A DNA stretch of 15,065 nucleotides from Bacteroidales bacterium UBA4284 (lineage in GTDB: Bacteria > Bacteroidota > Bacteroidia > Bacteroidales > UBA932), in the NCBI GenBank assembly GCA_002395925.1, contig DGVM01000122.1:1-15065 (forward strand). The letters are read 5' to 3'. Under the pieces are notes generated by a model. That model was given only the letters and a program-made list of their open reading frames with translations, did no database searches and was not told where the DNA came from. Position numbers and translations under genes: made by a program. Numbering within the stretch: position 1 is the first letter of the stretch; every line of letters starts with the position of its first letter. Of this stretch, positions 14,345 through 15,065 are shown one piece after another.

Positions 14345-15065
14345 ATGACAGAAGATTATATCATCGACATTCAGCACCTCAGCAAATCGTTCGGCGGCGT
14401 AAAGGTGCTGGATGACATCAATTTCTATGTGCGCCGCGGAGAGTTCGTAACCCTTCTGGGCCCCTCGGGCTGCGGCAAGACTACGCTCCTGCGCCAGATC
14501 GCCGGTTTCATAGCTCCCGACGAGGGCCGCATCCTCCTGGAAGGCAAGGATATATCGGGCATTCCGCCCTACGAGCGTCCGCTCAATACCGTGTTCCAGC
14601 GCTACGCCCTCTTTCCTCATCTTGACGTATTCGACAACATAGCCTTCGGCCTCAAGCTGCAGAAAGTGCCTGCCGCCGAGATAGAGGTCCGGGTCAAGAA
14701 GATGCTCAAGATGGTCAGCATGACCGACTACGAAGACCGTTCGGTAGATTCCCTCTCCGGCGGACAGCAGCAGAGGGTCGCCATCGCAAGGGCGCTCGTG
14801 AACTATCCCAAGGTCCTGTTGCTCGATGAACCGCTTGCCGCTCTCGACCTCAAGATGCGTAAGGATATGCAGCTTGAGCTCAAGGAGATACACCGCAAGA
14901 TGGGTATCACCTTCATTTATGTAACGCACGACCAGGAGGAAGCCCTTACGCTTTCCGATACCATCGTGGTCCTCAACGAAGGCCGCATCCAGCAGATAGG
15001 TACTCCCACCGACATCTACAACGAGCCCTGCAATTGCTTTGTCGCCGACTTCATCGGCGAGAGCA
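14345..15065 (+). CDS. potA: PotA-type polyamine ABC transporter ATPase (3' end outside window)
   Basis: The first 240 residues are the ATPase that powers spermidine/putrescine import with PotBC and the binding protein PotD. Walker [10 protein letters not shown] is at 39-47, the Q-loop Gln at 85 ([12 protein letters not shown]), signature LSGGQQQR at 137-144, Walker B VLLLDEP with D161/E162, D-loop LAALD, and H-loop H195 (YVTHDQEEA). [23 protein letters not shown] is the pattern typical of PotA rather than of sugar (MalK) or sulfate ATPases. The C-terminal regulatory domain is cut off at the window edge. ATG 14345 is 1 bp after the porin stop, so the two are almost certainly co-transcribed. 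potB, potC and potD are expected next. Confidence 0.93.
   Translation, partial: MTEDYIIDIQHLSKSFGGVKVLDDINFYVRRGEFVTLLGPSGCGKTTLLRQIAGFIAPDEGRILLEGKDISGIPPYERPLNTVFQRYALFPHLDVFDNIAFGLKLQKVPAAEIEVRVKKMLKMVSMTDYEDRSVDSLSGGQQQRVAIARALVNYPKVLLLDEPLAALDLKMRKDMQLELKEIHRKMGITFIYVTHDQEEALTLSDTIVVLNEGRIQQIGTPTDIYNEPCNCFVADFIGES

Overview
The window looks like a chromosomal piece of a fairly GC-rich member of the Bacteroidota, most likely Bacteroidales. Three things point there. First, promoter -7 boxes of the Bacteroidota form TAnnTTTG lie in front of several genes (TATCTTTG at 4608 and 13243, TATATTTG at 12862, and minus-strand TATTTTTG at 4577-4584 and 12842-12849). Second, it carries lineage-typical families: a PUR/DUF3276 protein, DUF5606, a long NusB and a GlpABC-type dehydrogenase. 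Third, the order nusB-yajC-ybbR-coaE-DUF5606-rimO is characteristic of the group. I cannot name the genus.

Layout. 1-1308 is the 3' part of uvrB (+). 1309-3369 is an accessory, mostly non-housekeeping interval. It holds an array of five GGATC-bounded palindromes (three direct 52-bp repeats, then two inverted copies), an AT-rich stretch with a doubtful 89-codon ORF, and a REP-associated tyrosine transposase (RAYT, HUH/Y1 family). The RAYT gene sits between two related long hairpins and has a structured leader. 3370-4554 (-) is a two-gene unit, PUR-domain protein then purine nucleoside phosphorylase. It is divergent from a tight plus-strand operon (4638-9081): nusB, yajC, ybbR-like, coaE, DUF5606, rimO. 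That operon runs head-on into glpC, overlapping it by 21 bp. 9061-12495 (-) is glpABC, the anaerobic glycerol-3-phosphate dehydrogenase, with an unusually short glpB. Directly upstream of glpA, on the same strand, is rnpB (RNase P RNA). rnpB shares a very small divergent promoter region with a free-standing LysR-type DNA-binding domain (+). The window ends with a strongly acidic outer-membrane porin-like protein, 1 nt upstream of a PotA-type polyamine ABC ATPase that is cut by the window edge.

How the parts fit. Most genes are housekeeping: DNA repair, purine salvage, transcription antitermination, secretion, coenzyme A synthesis, ribosome modification, tRNA processing, glycerol-3-phosphate respiration and polyamine uptake. 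The best candidate for something not well described is the 1309-3369 interval. There a single-strand transposase of the REP-domesticated class lies beside two distinct palindrome families, one of which brackets the gene with a compensatory base-pair change between its two copies. Other points worth a second look are the compact GlpB, the back-to-back rnpB/HTH promoters with an apparently leaderless GTG start, the lack of room for a glpA promoter, and the acidic porin joined to the polyamine transporter.
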